In this document: piece after piece, positions 1-7,951 of the stretch
Numbering within the stretch: position 1 is the stretch's first letter
How the letters are laid out: each line of letters begins with the position of its first letter
Source of the DNA: Halomonas sp. Y3
GTDB lineage: Bacteria > Pseudomonadota > Gammaproteobacteria > Pseudomonadales > Halomonadaceae
NCBI RefSeq assembly: GCF_024137965.1
Contig: NZ_CP099975.1
Coordinates: forward strand, 3,596,001-3,660,000
DNA: 64,000 bases
Direction of reading: 5' to 3'
Translations under genes and position numbers: made by a program
Notes under the pieces: model-generated
Database searches by the model: none
What the model was told of the DNA's origin: nothing
What the model saw: the letters and a program-made list of their open reading frames with translations, nothing else

Positions 1-112
1 CAGCGGTCTCCTCCCCCTCGGCGGATTCAACAGCCTCCTCCTGACGCTCCTGCTCCTGGCGGGTCGCCTCTTGTTCCTGCTGCTTCTTCTTGCGCTTGAA
101 AAAACCGAACAT
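1..112 (-). CDS. ftsY: Signal recognition particle receptor FtsY, N-terminal fragment
   Basis: Only the first 37 codons are inside the window. The protein starts MFGFFKRKKKQQ and then becomes rich in Gln and Glu, which is the typical basic membrane-targeting start and charged A domain of gammaproteobacterial FtsY. FtsY is the GTPase receptor that docks SRP-ribosome complexes at the inner membrane. The gene diverges from rsmD, a conserved pairing in gammaproteobacteria. The GTPase domain lies outside the window, so the call rests on the N-terminus and on context. Confidence 0.85.
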   Translation of the reverse strand, partial: MFGFFKRKKKQQEQEATRQEQERQEEAVESAEGEETA

Positions 113-202
113 GGACAGAATCAGCCTTGCGAATAAACGAATCGCCACATCCTACCACCGCCCACCATGACTGTGGATAAGCCGCCGGGTACAATCCCCG
201 CC

Positions 203-865
203 ATGACACGACGCCCACCACGCCCCCGCCGCTCCGGCAGGCCCGCCGGCGACGGCCGGCCCGGCAGCAAGAGCGCCGGCCGCCAGAGCCACGGCCGCCG
301 GGACGCCGGCCGCCTGCGGATCATCGGCGGCGACTACCGCCGCCGCCTGCTGCCGGTGCTCGACAGCCCCGGCCTGCGCCCCACCCCGGACCGGGTGCGG
401 GAGACCCTCTTCAACTGGCTGACCGCCGCCCTGCCCGGCGCCCGGGTGCTGGACCTCTTTGCCGGCACCGGGGCGCTGGGCCTGGAGGCGCTCTCCCGGG
501 GCGCCCGGGAGGCCACCTTCGTGGAGCGCGATGCCCGGGTGGCCGCACAGCTTCGCGAGAACCTGGCCACCCTGGGCGCCGACACCCAGGCTCGAGTGGT
601 CGGCGCCGATGCCGCCAGCTTCCTCGCCGGCCCCGCCGCGCCCTGCTCCCTGGTGTTTCTCGACCCCCCCTTCCGCATGGGGCTCGCCGCGCCCTGCTGT
701 GCGGCCCTGGAGGCGGGCTGGCTGGATGAGAACGCCTGGATCTACCTGGAGACCGAGGCGGAGCTCGCCCCCGAGGTGCCGGCCAACTGGCAGCTCCATC
801 GGGAGGTGCGCGCCGGCGACAGCCACGGGCGGCTCTACCGGCGGGCGGCAGCTCAACAACCTTGA
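203..865 (+). CDS. rsmD: 16S rRNA (guanine966-N2)-methyltransferase RsmD
   Basis: This 220-residue protein methylates N2 of G966 in 16S rRNA during 30S assembly, using S-adenosylmethionine. A Rossmann methyltransferase fold is indicated by the SAM loop DLFAGTGALGLEALSRGA (residues 84-101), the RPTPDRVRETLFNWL block just before it, and the catalytic LDPPF motif (153-157). The ATG at 203 is preferred; an in-frame ATG at 167 would add 12 residues. Even from 203 there is a basic, low-complexity N-terminal extension of about 35 residues compared with the 198-residue E. coli enzyme. It is divergent from ftsY, as in many gammaproteobacteria. Confidence 0.93.
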   Translation: MTRRPPRPRRSGRPAGDGRPGSKSAGRQSHGRRDAGRLRIIGGDYRRRLLPVLDSPGLRPTPDRVRETLFNWLTAALPGARVLDLFAGTGALGLEALSRGAREATFVERDARVAAQLRENLATLGADTQARVVGADAASFLAGPAAPCSLVFLDPPFRMGLAAPCCAALEAGWLDENAWIYLETEAELAPEVPANWQLHREVRAGDSHGRLYRRAAAQQP

Positions 866-998
866 GCGTCGCAGCAAGACGATGCTTGCTGAGGCCGAAG
901 CGCGGCGTTACGCTGCTGCCCAGTCATCCACCAAATACAGGCTCGGCCTCGGGGAGCTTTCCAGCAGGCCCCTTCCAGAAGGACATCAGGAGAAGTAT

Positions 999-1193
999 AT
1001 GAGCATCGAACTCTTCAACCGGCTCGAACAGAAGGTCACCAGTGCCGTGGAGGCCCTGGAACTGCTGAAGATGGAAGCCGAGGAACTGCGTGAGGAAAAC
1101 GCCCGCCTGAAGCAGGAGCGCGAAGAGTGGGAGCGCCGCCTGACCGCCGTGCTCGGCAAGCTCGACGAGATCGAGTCCACCGAAACGGCCTGA
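999..1193 (+). CDS. zapB: Cell division protein ZapB
   Basis: This 64-residue protein is almost entirely a predicted coiled coil, starting MSIELFNRLEQKV and rich in Leu, Glu and Arg in heptads. ZapB is a cytoplasmic FtsZ-ring-associated factor that links ZapA-decorated FtsZ to MatP at mid-cell. The start is supported by a purine-rich CAGGAG seven bases upstream. It lies 133 bp after rsmD in the same direction and ends seven bases before the convergent rimI stop codon. It is shorter than E. coli ZapB (about 80 residues), but the N-terminal signature is close. Confidence 0.82.
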   Translation: MSIELFNRLEQKVTSAVEALELLKMEAEELREENARLKQEREEWERRLTAVLGKLDEIESTETA

Positions 1194-1199
1194 GCCGGC

Positions 1200-1736
1200 T
1201 CAGTCGCCGGCGGCGCCCGCCGCCAGCGCCAGCGACATCAGCAGCGCATCTTCTCGCGCGCCAGCCGCCGCCCCGCCCTGTCGGGGCGGCGTCGTTTCCG
1301 GCGATTGGCCGGTGCCCGGCAGCGGCGGATAGTAACCGCGACGCCGGCCGTCCTCCTGAAAGCCCCCACGGCGATAGAGGGCGATGGCGGCCGCATTTCC
1401 CGCCCGCACCTCCAGCAGCAGCCGCTCGCTGCCCCAGCCCCGGGCCTGATCAACCACCGCCGCCAGCAGCTTCAGGGCAAGCCCCTGGCCGCGCCGGACC
1501 TCGCTCACCAAAAGCGCCTGCAGCTCCGCCTCGAAGGGGAGCCGGGCCGCCACCGCATAGCCCACCAGCCCACCCTGCTCCACCGGCGCATTGCGCTCCA
1601 TCAGGCCGAAGACCGCCGCGGCAGGGTCCGCCAGGGCCGCCCCAAGCGAAGACTCGGAGCCGCCCATGGGCCAGCCCTGGGCCTCCTCCAGCGCCACCAG
1701 GGCGGGCAGGTCGGCCTCGGTCAGGCGCACCAGCAT
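1200..1736 (-). CDS. rimI: Ribosomal protein S18-alanine N-acetyltransferase RimI
   Basis: This 178-residue GNAT-fold enzyme is predicted to acetylate the N-terminal alanine of ribosomal protein S18. The acetyl-CoA-binding motif RRGQGLALKLL lies in the middle, followed by LEVRAGNAAAIALY and GFQ, then RRRGYYP and a final REDALLMSL, all closely matching E. coli RimI. The ATG at 1736 is chosen because MLVRLTEADLPAL matches the usual RimI start and AAGAGG lies just upstream. An ATG at 1766 would overlap the upstream holD-like gene by 11 bases. An extra Gly/Pro/Arg-rich stretch sits before the REDA motif. holD-rimI order is conserved. Confidence 0.88.
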   Translation of the reverse strand: MLVRLTEADLPALVALEEAQGWPMGGSESSLGAALADPAAAVFGLMERNAPVEQGGLVGYAVAARLPFEAELQALLVSEVRRGQGLALKLLAAVVDQARGWGSERLLLEVRAGNAAAIALYRRGGFQEDGRRRGYYPPLPGTGQSPETTPPRQGGAAAGAREDALLMSLALAAGAAGD

Positions 1737-1755
1737 CGGCCTCTTCCCGCTCGGA

Positions 1756-2565
1756 CTAGCCTTCATCCGGCGCCTCCTCCGCCGCCTCGCGCCACGCCTC
1801 CCCAAGGTCCAGCAGCCGAGGCAGCAGCTCGCGCTTGGCCGCGGCGCTCTCTGCCAGCTCGCCCAGCGCCGGCCCCCGCCAGGCGGGGAGCTCCAGCAGC
1901 AGGCAGCGCTCGCCTTCCAGGCCGAGCACCTCGTCCAGCGCCGGCTCGCTGCCGAACAGCAGCAGGCGCTCGGGCGACCAGCCGCGCCGTCGCGTGCCGT
2001 CGATAAAGGCTCTGAGGCCCTCCCGGGCCTCCTCTCGGGGCTCATGGACCGCCAGCCCCTCCTGGAGCGGCCAGCGAAAGGGCTGAAACACCGGCAGCGG
2101 CGCCGCGATGCCCGCGGCGCGCAGCAGGTTGGCCAGCAGCTTGAGCTCCACGGGCTCGGGGGCCCGCTCGCCGGCCAGGACCAGCAGCCAGCGCCCCTCC
2201 AGGCAGGCCACCTGGAAGGCGAAGCGCAGCGCCTCACCGGACGCCTGGGCTTCTGGTGCGGCAGGCTCGGGCGCCACCGCGGTCTTGTCCACCGGCGCCT
2301 CGCCCAGCAGGGCGCGGGCCATGCCGGGCCGCGCCTGGCGTGCGGCCCGGGGCGGCTCCGCCTCGGCGGGCGCCGGGGCCGGAGCCTCACGGGCCTCCTC
2401 CAGCAGCGCATGCAGCCGCTCGCCCGGCGCTTCCGCGGCGGGCGCTTCGGGCAGCTCCCAGTCGCAGGCCGGGGTCGGGCGCGCATTGGGCAGCGCATAG
2501 CGCGCCACCCAAGCGGTCAGGCCCATGGCCTCCAGATACTGCAGCCGCTGAGGCCCGGTGGTCAC
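1756..2565 (-). CDS. Putative DNA polymerase III psi subunit (HolD-like)
   Basis: This 269-residue protein is poorly conserved. Near its N-terminus RLQYLEAMGLTAWVARY resembles the short segment by which HolD psi binds the chi subunit, and it ends with a compact domain containing AKRELLPRLLDL. The middle (about residues 50-120) is Ala/Pro/Glu-rich linker. The position directly upstream of rimI matches E. coli holD-rimI and the pseudomonad locus where a cryptic psi subunit was identified. Psi stabilises the clamp loader and, with chi, contacts SSB. The GTG start at 2565 overlaps the bolA stop (GTGA), so translation is probably coupled. The function is inferred from position plus weak similarity. 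Confidence 0.5.
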   Translation of the reverse strand: MTTGPQRLQYLEAMGLTAWVARYALPNARPTPACDWELPEAPAAEAPGERLHALLEEAREAPAPAPAEAEPPRAARQARPGMARALLGEAPVDKTAVAPEPAAPEAQASGEALRFAFQVACLEGRWLLVLAGERAPEPVELKLLANLLRAAGIAAPLPVFQPFRWPLQEGLAVHEPREEAREGLRAFIDGTRRRGWSPERLLLFGSEPALDEVLGLEGERCLLLELPAWRGPALGELAESAAAKRELLPRLLDLGEAWREAAEEAPDEG

Positions 2566-2873
2566 GACTTGTTGGCGCCCTGACAGTCCGGGGAGTCGGG
2601 GCGGCGCTGACCGCTCGCTTCCCACTCGCTCGGGGTGTAGAGATGCAGCGCCAGGGCGTGGACCGGCCCTGAGAGCTCATCGGCCAGCACGGCGTAGATC
2701 TGCTGGTGGCGCTTGACGGGCATCAGCCCCTCAAAGCGCGTGGAGACCAGCGTCACCTTGAAATGGGTCTCGGAGTTGGGCGGCACGGCGTGCCGATGGC
2801 TCTCGTTCTCCACCGCCAGATAGGCGGGCTCGAGGGCCTGAAGCTTCTCTTCGATGGTGGCCTGTATGCGCAT
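2562..2873 (-). CDS. bolA: BolA family protein
   Basis: This 103-residue protein has the BolA fold: an N-terminal IEEKLQAL helix, the SHRHAVPPNSETHFKV core with a conserved His and NSETHF loop, VKRHQQIYAVLADEL, and the C-terminal VHALALHLYTPSEW signature. BolA proteins bind monothiol glutaredoxins with a 2Fe-2S cluster and influence cell shape and iron homeostasis. Residue pattern fits BolA itself better than the shorter IbaG/YrbA group. The start at 2873 is chosen because an ATG 33 bases further upstream would add an unconserved leader. The stop codon overlaps the GTG of the holD-like gene. Confidence 0.88.
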   Translation of the reverse strand: MRIQATIEEKLQALEPAYLAVENESHRHAVPPNSETHFKVTLVSTRFEGLMPVKRHQQIYAVLADELSGPVHALALHLYTPSEWEASGQRRPDSPDCQGANKS

Positions 2874-2939
2874 GTCGGCTTCCGGGTGATGAAGTGGAGG
2901 ATCCATTGTACTCGCTCTGTCGAGCAGGAACGATGCGAC

Positions 2940-4364
2940 TCACTCACGCGCCGCTGCTGCCTCACGCGCCGCTGCCTCCCGGGCATGGCGCTGGGCGGCG
3001 CCGGCCATCGGCACCCGGGCCAGGCTGGCACCCAGCGCCAGCAGGGTGAAGAAGGCGCCCAGCCAGAGGGTCGCCTGGATCGGCATGCCGGTGGCCAGGA
3101 AGGCGCCCACCAGAGCCACCCCGAACGACTGCCCCACGGTGCGCGAGGTGCTCATCACCCCGGAGGCGTTGGCGCTGCGCTCCCGGGGCACCGTGCCCAT
3201 CAGCTCACGGTTGTTGGGGGGCTGGAAGAGCCCGAAGCCGACCCCGCACAGCAGCATACGCCACAGCACGTCGACCACCGACGCCTCGGCGCCGAGCCGC
3301 GCCAGCAGGGCCAGCCCCAGAAGCAGCAGGCCGAGCCCGGCGCTGGAGAGCAGGCTGGGGTTGAGCCGGTCGGCCAGGCGCCCGGCCCGGGGCCCCACCA
3401 GCATGATGGCCAGGGGCCAGGGGGTGAAGAGCCAGGCGGTCTCCAGCGGAGTAAAGCCCATCTCCTGCTGGAACAGGAAGGAGAGCGCCACGAAGGCCAG
3501 CCCCTGGCCCACGAAGGCGGTGCCCTGGGCCACCAGCGCCAGGCTGAAGCGCGGCTCCCGGAAGATATCCAGCGGCATCAGCGGATGGGGGGCGCGACGC
3601 TGGCGGCCCAGGAAGAGCGTGGCGGCCGCCAGGCTCACCCCCAGCCAGGCCGCCACCTGCCATGCCGGCATGCCGTGGCCGACCCCGTCCATGGCCAGGA
3701 AGAAGCCGCACAGCATGGCCACCGAGAAGAGCGCGCCGGCCCAGTCGAAGCCCCCCTCGCGGCGCGCCTCCCGGGGCAGCGCCCGCCAGGCCAGCACCAG
3801 GGCCACCGCCCCCAGGGGCAGGTGCAGCGCGAAGAGCCAGGGCCAGTCGGCCACCGAGAGCAGCACCCCGCCGACCGCCGGCCCCGCCGCATAGCCGCCG
3901 GCCACCACCAGGGCGGAGAGCCCCAGGGCGCTGCCCAGCAGCCGCGAGGGAAAGACCTGCCGGTAGATGGAGGGGCCGATGGAGAGCATGGCCGCCGCCC
4001 CCAGCCCCTGCAGGGCCCGGAAGAGCAGCAGGCTCTCCAGGCTCGCCGAGAGCGCCGCCCCCAGGGAGGCCAGGGTGAAGACGCCGACCCCGGCCACGTA
4101 GATGCGTCGGCGGCTGAGCAGCTGGCTCAAGGCGGCAAACACCAGCAGGAAGGCGGCGCAGCTGATCTGGAAGAGGTTGGTGACCCACACCGCCCGGGAG
4201 GCGGGCACCTCGAGACTCGCCGCGATGGAGGGCAGCGCGATATTGATCATGGTGGTATCCACCACCGCCATCAGGGTCCCGAGGATCAGCGCCAGCACCG
4301 CCAGGCGCCGCTCGGGGCCCGGCAGGCCGTCATCTCCCTCGCGGGTATCGAAGAGTCGGCTCAT
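2940..4364 (-). CDS. MFS transporter, DHA2 (EmrB/QacA-type) family
   Basis: This 474-residue integral membrane protein is predicted to have about 14 helices. The first helix carries VVDTTMINIALPSIA, the diagnostic TM1 motif of DHA2 drug:proton antiporters, and a loop motif GRLADRLNP follows TM8-9. It probably exports organic compounds using the proton motive force. No membrane fusion partner (EmrA) is adjacent, so it may work alone. The start at 4364 gives a short cytoplasmic leader before TM1; the reading frame remains open far upstream but lacks a better start. A hairpin separates it from the upstream gene. The substrate cannot be assigned. Confidence 0.85.
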   Translation of the reverse strand: MSRLFDTREGDDGLPGPERRLAVLALILGTLMAVVDTTMINIALPSIAASLEVPASRAVWVTNLFQISCAAFLLVFAALSQLLSRRRIYVAGVGVFTLASLGAALSASLESLLLFRALQGLGAAAMLSIGPSIYRQVFPSRLLGSALGLSALVVAGGYAAGPAVGGVLLSVADWPWLFALHLPLGAVALVLAWRALPREARREGGFDWAGALFSVAMLCGFFLAMDGVGHGMPAWQVAAWLGVSLAAATLFLGRQRRAPHPLMPLDIFREPRFSLALVAQGTAFVGQGLAFVALSFLFQQEMGFTPLETAWLFTPWPLAIMLVGPRAGRLADRLNPSLLSSAGLGLLLLGLALLARLGAEASVVDVLWRMLLCGVGFGLFQPPNNRELMGTVPRERSANASGVMSTSRTVGQSFGVALVGAFLATGMPIQATLWLGAFFTLLALGASLARVPMAGAAQRHAREAAAREAAAARE

Positions 4365-4391
4365 TCCATGTTCCGTCGGGGTTGAACACGA

Positions 4392-4413
4392 AGAAACCGG
4401 CCGAAGCCGGTTT
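4392..4413 (-). terminator. Hairpin between the 4439-4825 gene and the MFS gene
   Basis: GAAACCGGC and GCCGGTTTC form a 9-bp stem with a four-base loop. It lies between two minus-strand genes and is followed on that strand by a weak TTCTTCG tail. It resembles the other hairpins used as terminators in this window but lacks a clean T-run. Confidence 0.5.
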
Positions 4414-4438
4414 CCATGGGCCAGCGTTCGGGCTGGGC

Positions 4439-4825
4439 CTAGTCCTGGTCGACGTCCAGCAGCAGCGAGTCGTCGATCTCGGAGATCTCCAGTGCCGCCT
4501 CGTCGTCGAGGTCGATGGCCAGGTAGCTGTGCTCCACCTGCAGAAAGCGCTGGAAGAGCGGCCAGTCGACGGTTTCCGGCCACTGGCGCTCGTCCTCTTC
4601 CCAGGCGCGCAGCTCGGTCTCGAGGATCTCGAGATAGCGCTCGCGCACGAAGGCCTCCAGGGCCTCCGGGGTGTCCATCTCCGGGATCAGGTAGACGGTG
4701 CTTTCGCGCTCGACGTCGGCCAGCGCCAGGTCGTCGTCACCGAGGGTGGGCTCGAGCCCGTTGATCCAATCCACGAAGTGCTGGGTCGGGCGGACGCTCA
4801 GGGCAGAGCGGTTGAGCAGTTTCAT
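4439..4825 (-). CDS. Conserved hypothetical protein downstream of lysS
   Basis: This 128-residue acidic, soluble protein starts MKLLNRSALSVRP. It contains FVDWINGLEP, a VYLIPEMDTPEALEAFV segment, and a C-terminal acidic tail rich in Asp/Glu (LDDEAALEISEIDDSLLLD). I recognise it as a conserved protein of Pseudomonas/Halomonas-type genomes but know no assigned function. No signal peptide or membrane segment is visible. The first methionine used is the one followed by the KLLNRSAL start; an upstream in-frame ATG would add 26 unlikely residues overlapping the lysS end. It sits 74 bp after lysS on the same strand and may be cotranscribed with it. Confidence 0.7.
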   Translation of the reverse strand: MKLLNRSALSVRPTQHFVDWINGLEPTLGDDDLALADVERESTVYLIPEMDTPEALEAFVRERYLEILETELRAWEEDERQWPETVDWPLFQRFLQVEHSYLAIDLDDEAALEISEIDDSLLLDVDQD

Positions 4826-4899
4826 GGCGGTCTCCTCGACGTCGAAACGACGACCATTATGGGCGCTGGCCGCGGGGTTTACCAATGCTTCCCGCCCCC

Positions 4900-6441
4900 T
4901 CACTCCACCTCGGGGCGCATGGCCGGGAACAGCAGCACATCGCGGATCGAGGCGCTGTCGGTCAGCAGCATCACCAGGCGGTCGATGCCGATGCCCTCGC
5001 CGGCGGTGGGCGGCAGGCCATATTCGAGCGCACGCACATAGTCGGCGTCGTAGTACATCGCCTCGTCGTCGCCGGCCTCCTTCTCCGCCACCTGCTCGCG
5101 GAAGCGCTCGGCCTGGTCCTCGGCATCGTTGAGCTCCGAGAAGCCATTGGCGATCTCGCGGCCGCCCACGAAGAACTCGAAGCGCTCGGTGACGAAGGGG
5201 TTGGCGTCCTTGCGCCGCGCCAGCGGGCTCACCTCGGTGGGGTACTCGGTCACGAAGGTGGGCTGCTTGAGACGGTGCTCCACGGTCTTCTCGAAGATCT
5301 CGATCTGGATCTTGCCCAGGCCCCAGCCATCCTTGACGTCGATGTCCAGGCGCTCGGCGATCTGGCGGGCGGCGGACTCGTCGGCCAGCGCCTCGGCGTG
5401 GATATCCGGGTTGTACTCGAGGATCGAGTCGAAGACGGTGATCCGCCTGAGCGGGCTGCCGAAGTCGTACTCGTAGTGCTCGAGCACCTCACCCTCGCTG
5501 TTGCGCACGGTGTTGACCACGGTGGTGGTGCCCAGCACCTCCTGGGTGATGCTGCGCAGCATCTCCTCGGTGAGGTCCATCAGGTCGTGGTAGTCCGCGT
5601 AGGCCTGATAGAACTCGATCATGGTGAACTCGGGGTTGTGCCGAGTGGAGAGGCCTTCGTTGCGGAAGTTGCGGTTGATCTCGAAGACCTTCTCGAAGCC
5701 GCCCACCACCAGGCGCTTGAGGTAGAGCTCCGGCGCGATGCGCAGGAACATGTCGATATCCAGCGCGTTGTGGTGGGTCTTGAAGGGGCGCGCCGTGGCA
5801 CCGCCGGGGATCGCCTGCAGCATGGGGGTCTCCACCTCCATGTAGCCGCGGGCCTCGAAGAAGCGGCGCATGGCGCTGATCACCCCGGCGCGGGTCTCGA
5901 ACACCTGGCGGGAGTCCGGATTCATGATCAGGTCCACGTAGCGCTGGCGGTAGCGCGCCTCGAGATCGGTGAGGCCGTGGAACTTGTCGGGCAGCGGGCG
6001 CAGGCTCTTGGTGAGCAGCTTCGCCTCCACCATCATCACGTAGAGGTCGCCCTTGCCGGACTTGTGCACCGGACCGCGGGCGGCCACCAGGTCGCCGATA
6101 TCCCAGCCCTTGATGTCCTCGAGCACCTCGGCGGGCAGGCCCTTCTTGTCGACGTAGAGCTGGATCTGGCCGCTGACGTCCTGGATGACGATGAAGGGGC
6201 CGCGCTTGCGCATGATGCGTCCGGCCACGCCGGCCTGGCGGTTCAGCGCCTCCAGCTCCTCCTTCTCCTTGTCGCCCAGCTCCTCGATCAGCTCGGCGGC
6301 GTGGCTGTCGCGGCGGAAGTCGTTGGGGAAGGCGCTCTCGCCGCGCTCGGCGGCCTGCTCGCGGCGCGCGGCCAGCTTGGCGCGACGCTCGGCGATCAGG
6401 CGGTTCTCATCGTTCTGCGGGGAGGGGCTCTCGTTGGCCAT
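4900..6441 (-). CDS. lysS: Lysine--tRNA ligase, class II
   Basis: This 513-residue enzyme charges tRNA-Lys with lysine using ATP. It has the N-terminal anticodon-binding OB fold after an acidic leader, then the class II core with motif 2 ([20 protein letters not shown], around residue 260) and motif 3 ([13 protein letters not shown] near the C-terminus). Length matches E. coli LysS (505). The ATG at 6441 is preferred over one at 6483 because [16 protein letters not shown] fits the variable family start and AACAGGT precedes it. The prfB-lysS pair is a classical gammaproteobacterial operon; here the 138-bp gap contains a REP-like repeat. Confidence 0.97.
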   Translation of the reverse strand: MANESPSPQNDENRLIAERRAKLAARREQAAERGESAFPNDFRRDSHAAELIEELGDKEKEELEALNRQAGVAGRIMRKRGPFIVIQDVSGQIQLYVDKKGLPAEVLEDIKGWDIGDLVAARGPVHKSGKGDLYVMMVEAKLLTKSLRPLPDKFHGLTDLEARYRQRYVDLIMNPDSRQVFETRAGVISAMRRFFEARGYMEVETPMLQAIPGGATARPFKTHHNALDIDMFLRIAPELYLKRLVVGGFEKVFEINRNFRNEGLSTRHNPEFTMIEFYQAYADYHDLMDLTEEMLRSITQEVLGTTTVVNTVRNSEGEVLEHYEYDFGSPLRRITVFDSILEYNPDIHAEALADESAARQIAERLDIDVKDGWGLGKIQIEIFEKTVEHRLKQPTFVTEYPTEVSPLARRKDANPFVTERFEFFVGGREIANGFSELNDAEDQAERFREQVAEKEAGDDEAMYYDADYVRALEYGLPPTAGEGIGIDRLVMLLTDSASIRDVLLFPAMRPEVE

Positions 6442-6510
6442 TTCGCTACCTGTTGGAAATCTTTGATAAGGAAACTGGGACACGCTTGCCGCTATAGCCG
6501 CGCGAGCCTG

Positions 6511-6536
6511 GTGGGAGGCCGGCTCTGCCGGGCGAA
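6511..6536 (+). repeat. REP-like palindrome, GTGGGAGGCC type (prfB-lysS gap)
   Basis: GTGGGAGGCCGG-CTCT-GCCGGGCGAA is a 5'-GTGG-tagged imperfect hairpin. The same 26-base sequence recurs in reverse orientation at 25162-25187. A second small hairpin (GGAGGCC-GAA-GGCCTCC) follows at 6538-6554. Confidence 0.75.
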
Positions 6537-6579
6537 AGGAGGCCGAAGGCCTCCCCGCTTCGCGGTTCCAGACGGGTAA

Positions 6580-7678
6580 CTACAGACCCTGCTTCAGGCT
6601 GGCGACAATAAACTGGTCCAGATCACCATCCAGCACCTTGTCGCAGTTGCTGGTCTGCACGCCGGTGCGCAGGTCCTTGATGCGCTGGTCATCCAGCACG
6701 TAGGAGCGGATCTGGCTGCCCCAGCCGATATCGGCCTTGGAGTCTTCCGCCTCCTGCTTGGCGGCGTTGCGCTTCTCCATCTCGTGCTCCCACAGCTTCG
6801 CCTTGAGCTGCTTCATGGCGAAGTCGCGGTTGGCGTGCTGGCTGCGCTGGCTCTGGCAGGCCACCACGATGCCGGTGGGCTCGTGGGTGATCCGCACCGC
6901 CGAGTCGGTGGTGTTGACGTGCTGGCCGCCGGCGCCGCTGGAGCGGTAGGTGTCGACGCGCAGGTCCGCCGGGTTGATCTCCACCTCGAAGCTGTCGTCG
7001 ATCTCCGGCGACAGGAACACCGAGCAGAAGGAGGTGTGGCGACGGCCACCGGAGTCGAACGGGCTCTTGCGCACCAGGCGGTGCACGCCGGTCTCGGTGC
7101 GCAGCCAGCCGAAGGCGTGGTCGCCCTGGATATGCACCGTGGCCGACTTGATACCCGCCACCTCGCCGGCAGAGAGCTCGATGATCTCGGCCTTGAAGCC
7201 GTGATGCTCGGCCCAGCGCAGGTACATGCGCAGCAGCATGTTGGCCCAGTCCTGGGCCTCGGTGCCGCCGGAGCCCGACTGGATATCCAGGTAGGCGTTG
7301 TTGGCGTCCATCTCGCCGGAGAACATGCGGCGGAACTCGAGCTTCTCGAGGCTGCCCTGCAGGCCCGCCAGCTCCTTCTCCACCTCGGCGACGGTGTCCT
7401 CGTCCTCCTCCATCTCGGCGAGCTCGAGCAGGTCGCGGCTGTCGGCCAGGCCCTGCTCCATCTCGTCGATGGTCTCGACGACCAGCTCCAGGGAGGCACG
7501 CTCCTTGCCGAGCTTCTGGGCGTAATCCGGATCGTTCCAGACGCCCGGGTCCTCGAGCTCCCGGGAGACTTCCTCTAGCCGGTCTTTCTTCTCGGCATAG
7601 TCAAAGATACCCCCTCAGGACGTCTGTCCGCTCAGACAGGTCCTTGATGAGGTTGTGGATGGGGTTGGTTTCCAGCAT
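6580..7678 (-). CDS. prfB: Peptide chain release factor 2, with programmed +1 frameshift
   Basis: RF2 terminates translation at UGA and UAA. The first 25 codons ([14 protein letters not shown]...) run from 7678 to an in-frame TGA at 7601-7603. Reading must shift by +1 after CTT to give RGYLDYAEKK and the remaining 340 residues, 365 in total as in E. coli. The SPF codon-recognition motif ([12 protein letters not shown]) and the catalytic GGQ loop ([15 protein letters not shown]) are intact. The shift makes RF2 levels autoregulatory, since scarce RF2 leaves more time for frameshifting at the UGA. It is the first gene of prfB-lysS. Confidence 0.97.
7601..7618 (-). promoter_or_regulatory. prfB: prfB +1 programmed frameshift site
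   Basis: The minus strand reads AGG GGG TAT CTT TGA C. This is the canonical RF2 recoding signal: an internal Shine-Dalgarno-like AGGGGG three bases before the CTT slip codon, followed by UGA-C, the weakest termination context. The slip from CUU to UUU places GAC as the next codon. Confidence 0.97.
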
Positions 7679-7825
7679 GGCATGCTCGCCTGAATCTGCG
7701 GTGGAAAAACGGCCGCCGCGGCGCGGCATGGCGCCTGGGCCGCGGCGGCTCGGAAAAGTCATCCATTGTAGCGAACCTGGCGCCGCCCCGCATCCGCCGC
7801 GGAGCGGCTTCCGGGCAGCACCGCT

Positions 7826-7849
7826 ATCGCCGATAAATCGGGCTCCCAC
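7826..7849 (-). repeat. REP-like palindrome, CCGAT-AA-ATCGG type
   Basis: On the minus strand it begins GTGGGAGCCCG and carries the CCGAT/ATCGG dyad. Near-identical copies lie at 19795, 19848, 20426 and 25227. Confidence 0.8.
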
Positions 7850-7902
7850 CATAAAAACGGCCCCTATCAGCGATCGCCTTCCGCGGCCTGGGCCCAGACG
7901 CA

Positions 7903-7927
7903 GGAAACCCGGCCGAGGCCGGGTTCC
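7903..7927 (-). terminator. Terminator hairpin downstream of the fadL-like gene
   Basis: GGAAACCCGGCC and GGCCGGGTTCC pair around a two-base centre, forming a strong GC-rich stem 25 bp after the porin stop codon. The tail on the minus strand is TTTCCTG, so the T-run is short. Confidence 0.6.
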
Positions 7928-7951
7928 CGTATCGCGCTGGCTGGCTGACAC

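Larger units (their letters stand above)
7679..7951. other. Intergenic region between prfB and the fadL-like gene
   Basis: This 273-bp stretch holds the prfB leader, one REP-like palindrome (7826-7849) and the fadL terminator hairpin (7903-7927). No coding sequence with family support was found. A clear sigma70 promoter for prfB could not be picked by eye. Confidence 0.6.
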
